DNA from: Terramyces sp. JEL0728
Taxonomy: Eukaryota; Chytridiomycota; Chytridiomycetes; Rhizophydiales; Terramycetaceae
Direction of reading: 5' to 3'
Assembly (NCBI GenBank): GCA_027603945.1
Contig: JADIIU010000114.1
Span: 1 to 39,563 of the forward strand
DNA: 39,563 nt
Shown here: in pieces, positions 39,109 through 39,563 of the stretch
Position numbering within the stretch: position 1 is the stretch's first letter
Layout: each line of letters begins with the position of its first letter
Made by a program: the position numbers and the translations under genes
Notes under the pieces: generated by a model
Seen by the model: the letters and a program-made list of their open reading frames with translations, nothing else
Database searches by the model: none
What the model was told of the DNA's origin: nothing

Positions 39109-39562
39109 CTAATCTGGTGTGCCGCCTGAAGGATTGTTGAGGAATCCCTGTTCAATCTGTTTGGTCGCCAGATCTAAAAACTGTTGTGGTGAACTGGAAA
39201 CTCTAACAATACGAATCAGATCGTGTCTATTCAAGAATCTTATATAAATATTCTGAGGTGTAGGAACATGGACCAGTATATTGAATATTTCCAACAATCG
39301 CTCTTTGGCTTCTTCCCATCTGGTCATTTTACTTCCATTTGGATGTTTTGAATCAGTCTCGGTGTACATTGACCCGCTGTCATCAATCAAGAATTCCATA
39401 TTGTTGAAAGTTTGCAATTCAAACAATTTCGATAGCAGTCCTAATGGTACCTCATACTTGTTGAACAATTGTCCAATTTCATTGAATGCTGTATCTGGCG
39501 CCAATCCTACTGATTTGCAATAGTCGTCATCCTTGATAATCTCAAATGATGCTTTCGTGGAT
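39109..39562 (-). CDS. Von Willebrand factor A domain protein, 5' end outside window, abrupt end after GGTP
   Basis: The minus-strand frame is open from the window edge to a TAG at 39109-39111 (about 150 residues seen). It contains the MIDAS motif DDSGSM (MEFLIDDSGSMYTET), the typical following helix (MTRWEEAKERLLEIFNIL), a YIRFLN strand and SGGTPD at the end. In VWA domains the GGTP element is followed by a further helix and strands, so a stop two codons later is unexpected. The frame one base over (IRDSFLDN...) continues. No GT donor fits a tiny intron there. It may be a frameshifted or decaying gene, or an unusually truncated one; the upstream part is not visible, so the full family cannot be named. 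Confidence 0.6.
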   Translation of the reverse strand, partial: STKASFEIIKDDDYCKSVGLAPDTAFNEIGQLFNKYEVPLGLLSKLFELQTFNNMEFLIDDSGSMYTETDSKHPNGSKMTRWEEAKERLLEIFNILVHVPTPQNIYIRFLNRHDLIRIVRVSSSPQQFLDLATKQIEQGFLNNPSGGTPD

Positions 39563-39563
39563 T

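Noticed and set aside
1..39563. tRNA or rRNA genes
   Set aside because: I looked for B-box-like GGTTC contexts and cloverleaf stems in the spacers and found none that hold up.

Overview
The window is nuclear DNA from a eukaryote, most likely a fungus and plausibly an early-diverging (zoosporic) one. Support comes from a C-5 sterol desaturase, a Ytp1-type membrane protein, fungal-type secreted aspartyl proteases, a secreted tyrosinase, and many Thr/Ala-rich proteins with an N-terminal signal peptide and a C-terminal GPI-type hydrophobic tail. Genes are split by introns and use TATA boxes and AATAAA signals; there are no operons or Shine-Dalgarno sites. I cannot name the species.

The dominant feature is the introns. 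Many genes look frameshifted until a GT...AG segment of 19 to 22 nt is removed, and then each reads into its family consensus. I place 35 such introns (12 of 19 nt, 18 of 20, 2 of 21, 3 of 22), plus one doubtful 22-nt case at 18595..18616. Most carry a TAAC or TAAT branch-like motif only a few bases before the AG. One gene (MFSD5-like transporter) needs a 1-nt exon at 13137 between two 20-nt introns. A 56-aa gene (8839..9048, minus) and the first exons of two other genes appear only after splicing.

Layout. Bases 1-6703 hold a tandem array of secreted A1 aspartyl proteases: a tail, two full close paralogues and one divergent copy. Bases 6882-13331 are a compact housekeeping block: DDX51/Dbp6 helicase, two small proteins, mitoribosomal mL38, Ytp1-like protein and MFSD5-like transporter. 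Bases 13393-18153 carry two paralogous secreted proteins of a family I do not recognise, one with a large mucin minisatellite. Bases 18464-21938 hold a doubtful small gene, EBP2, ERG3 and TMEM223. Bases 21978-26318 encode tyrosinase and two small mucin-like secreted proteins. Bases 26704-33103 hold an MHYT receptor-like protein, an epoxide hydrolase, an acyltransferase-fold protein lacking its catalytic pair, and PUS7. Bases 33155-35030 encode another GPI-type secreted protein. Bases 35622-38807 encode an FG nucleoporin that, once spliced, begins with a transmembrane helix, an architecture like vertebrate POM121. The right edge holds part of a von Willebrand A gene.

Two functional classes are interleaved. 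Secreted cell-surface genes mostly have few or no introns, have a TATA box about 30-45 bp before the ATG, and sit in long spacers. Housekeeping genes are intron-rich, lack an obvious TATA box, and have tiny spacers, often with the stop codon inside the AATAAA signal.
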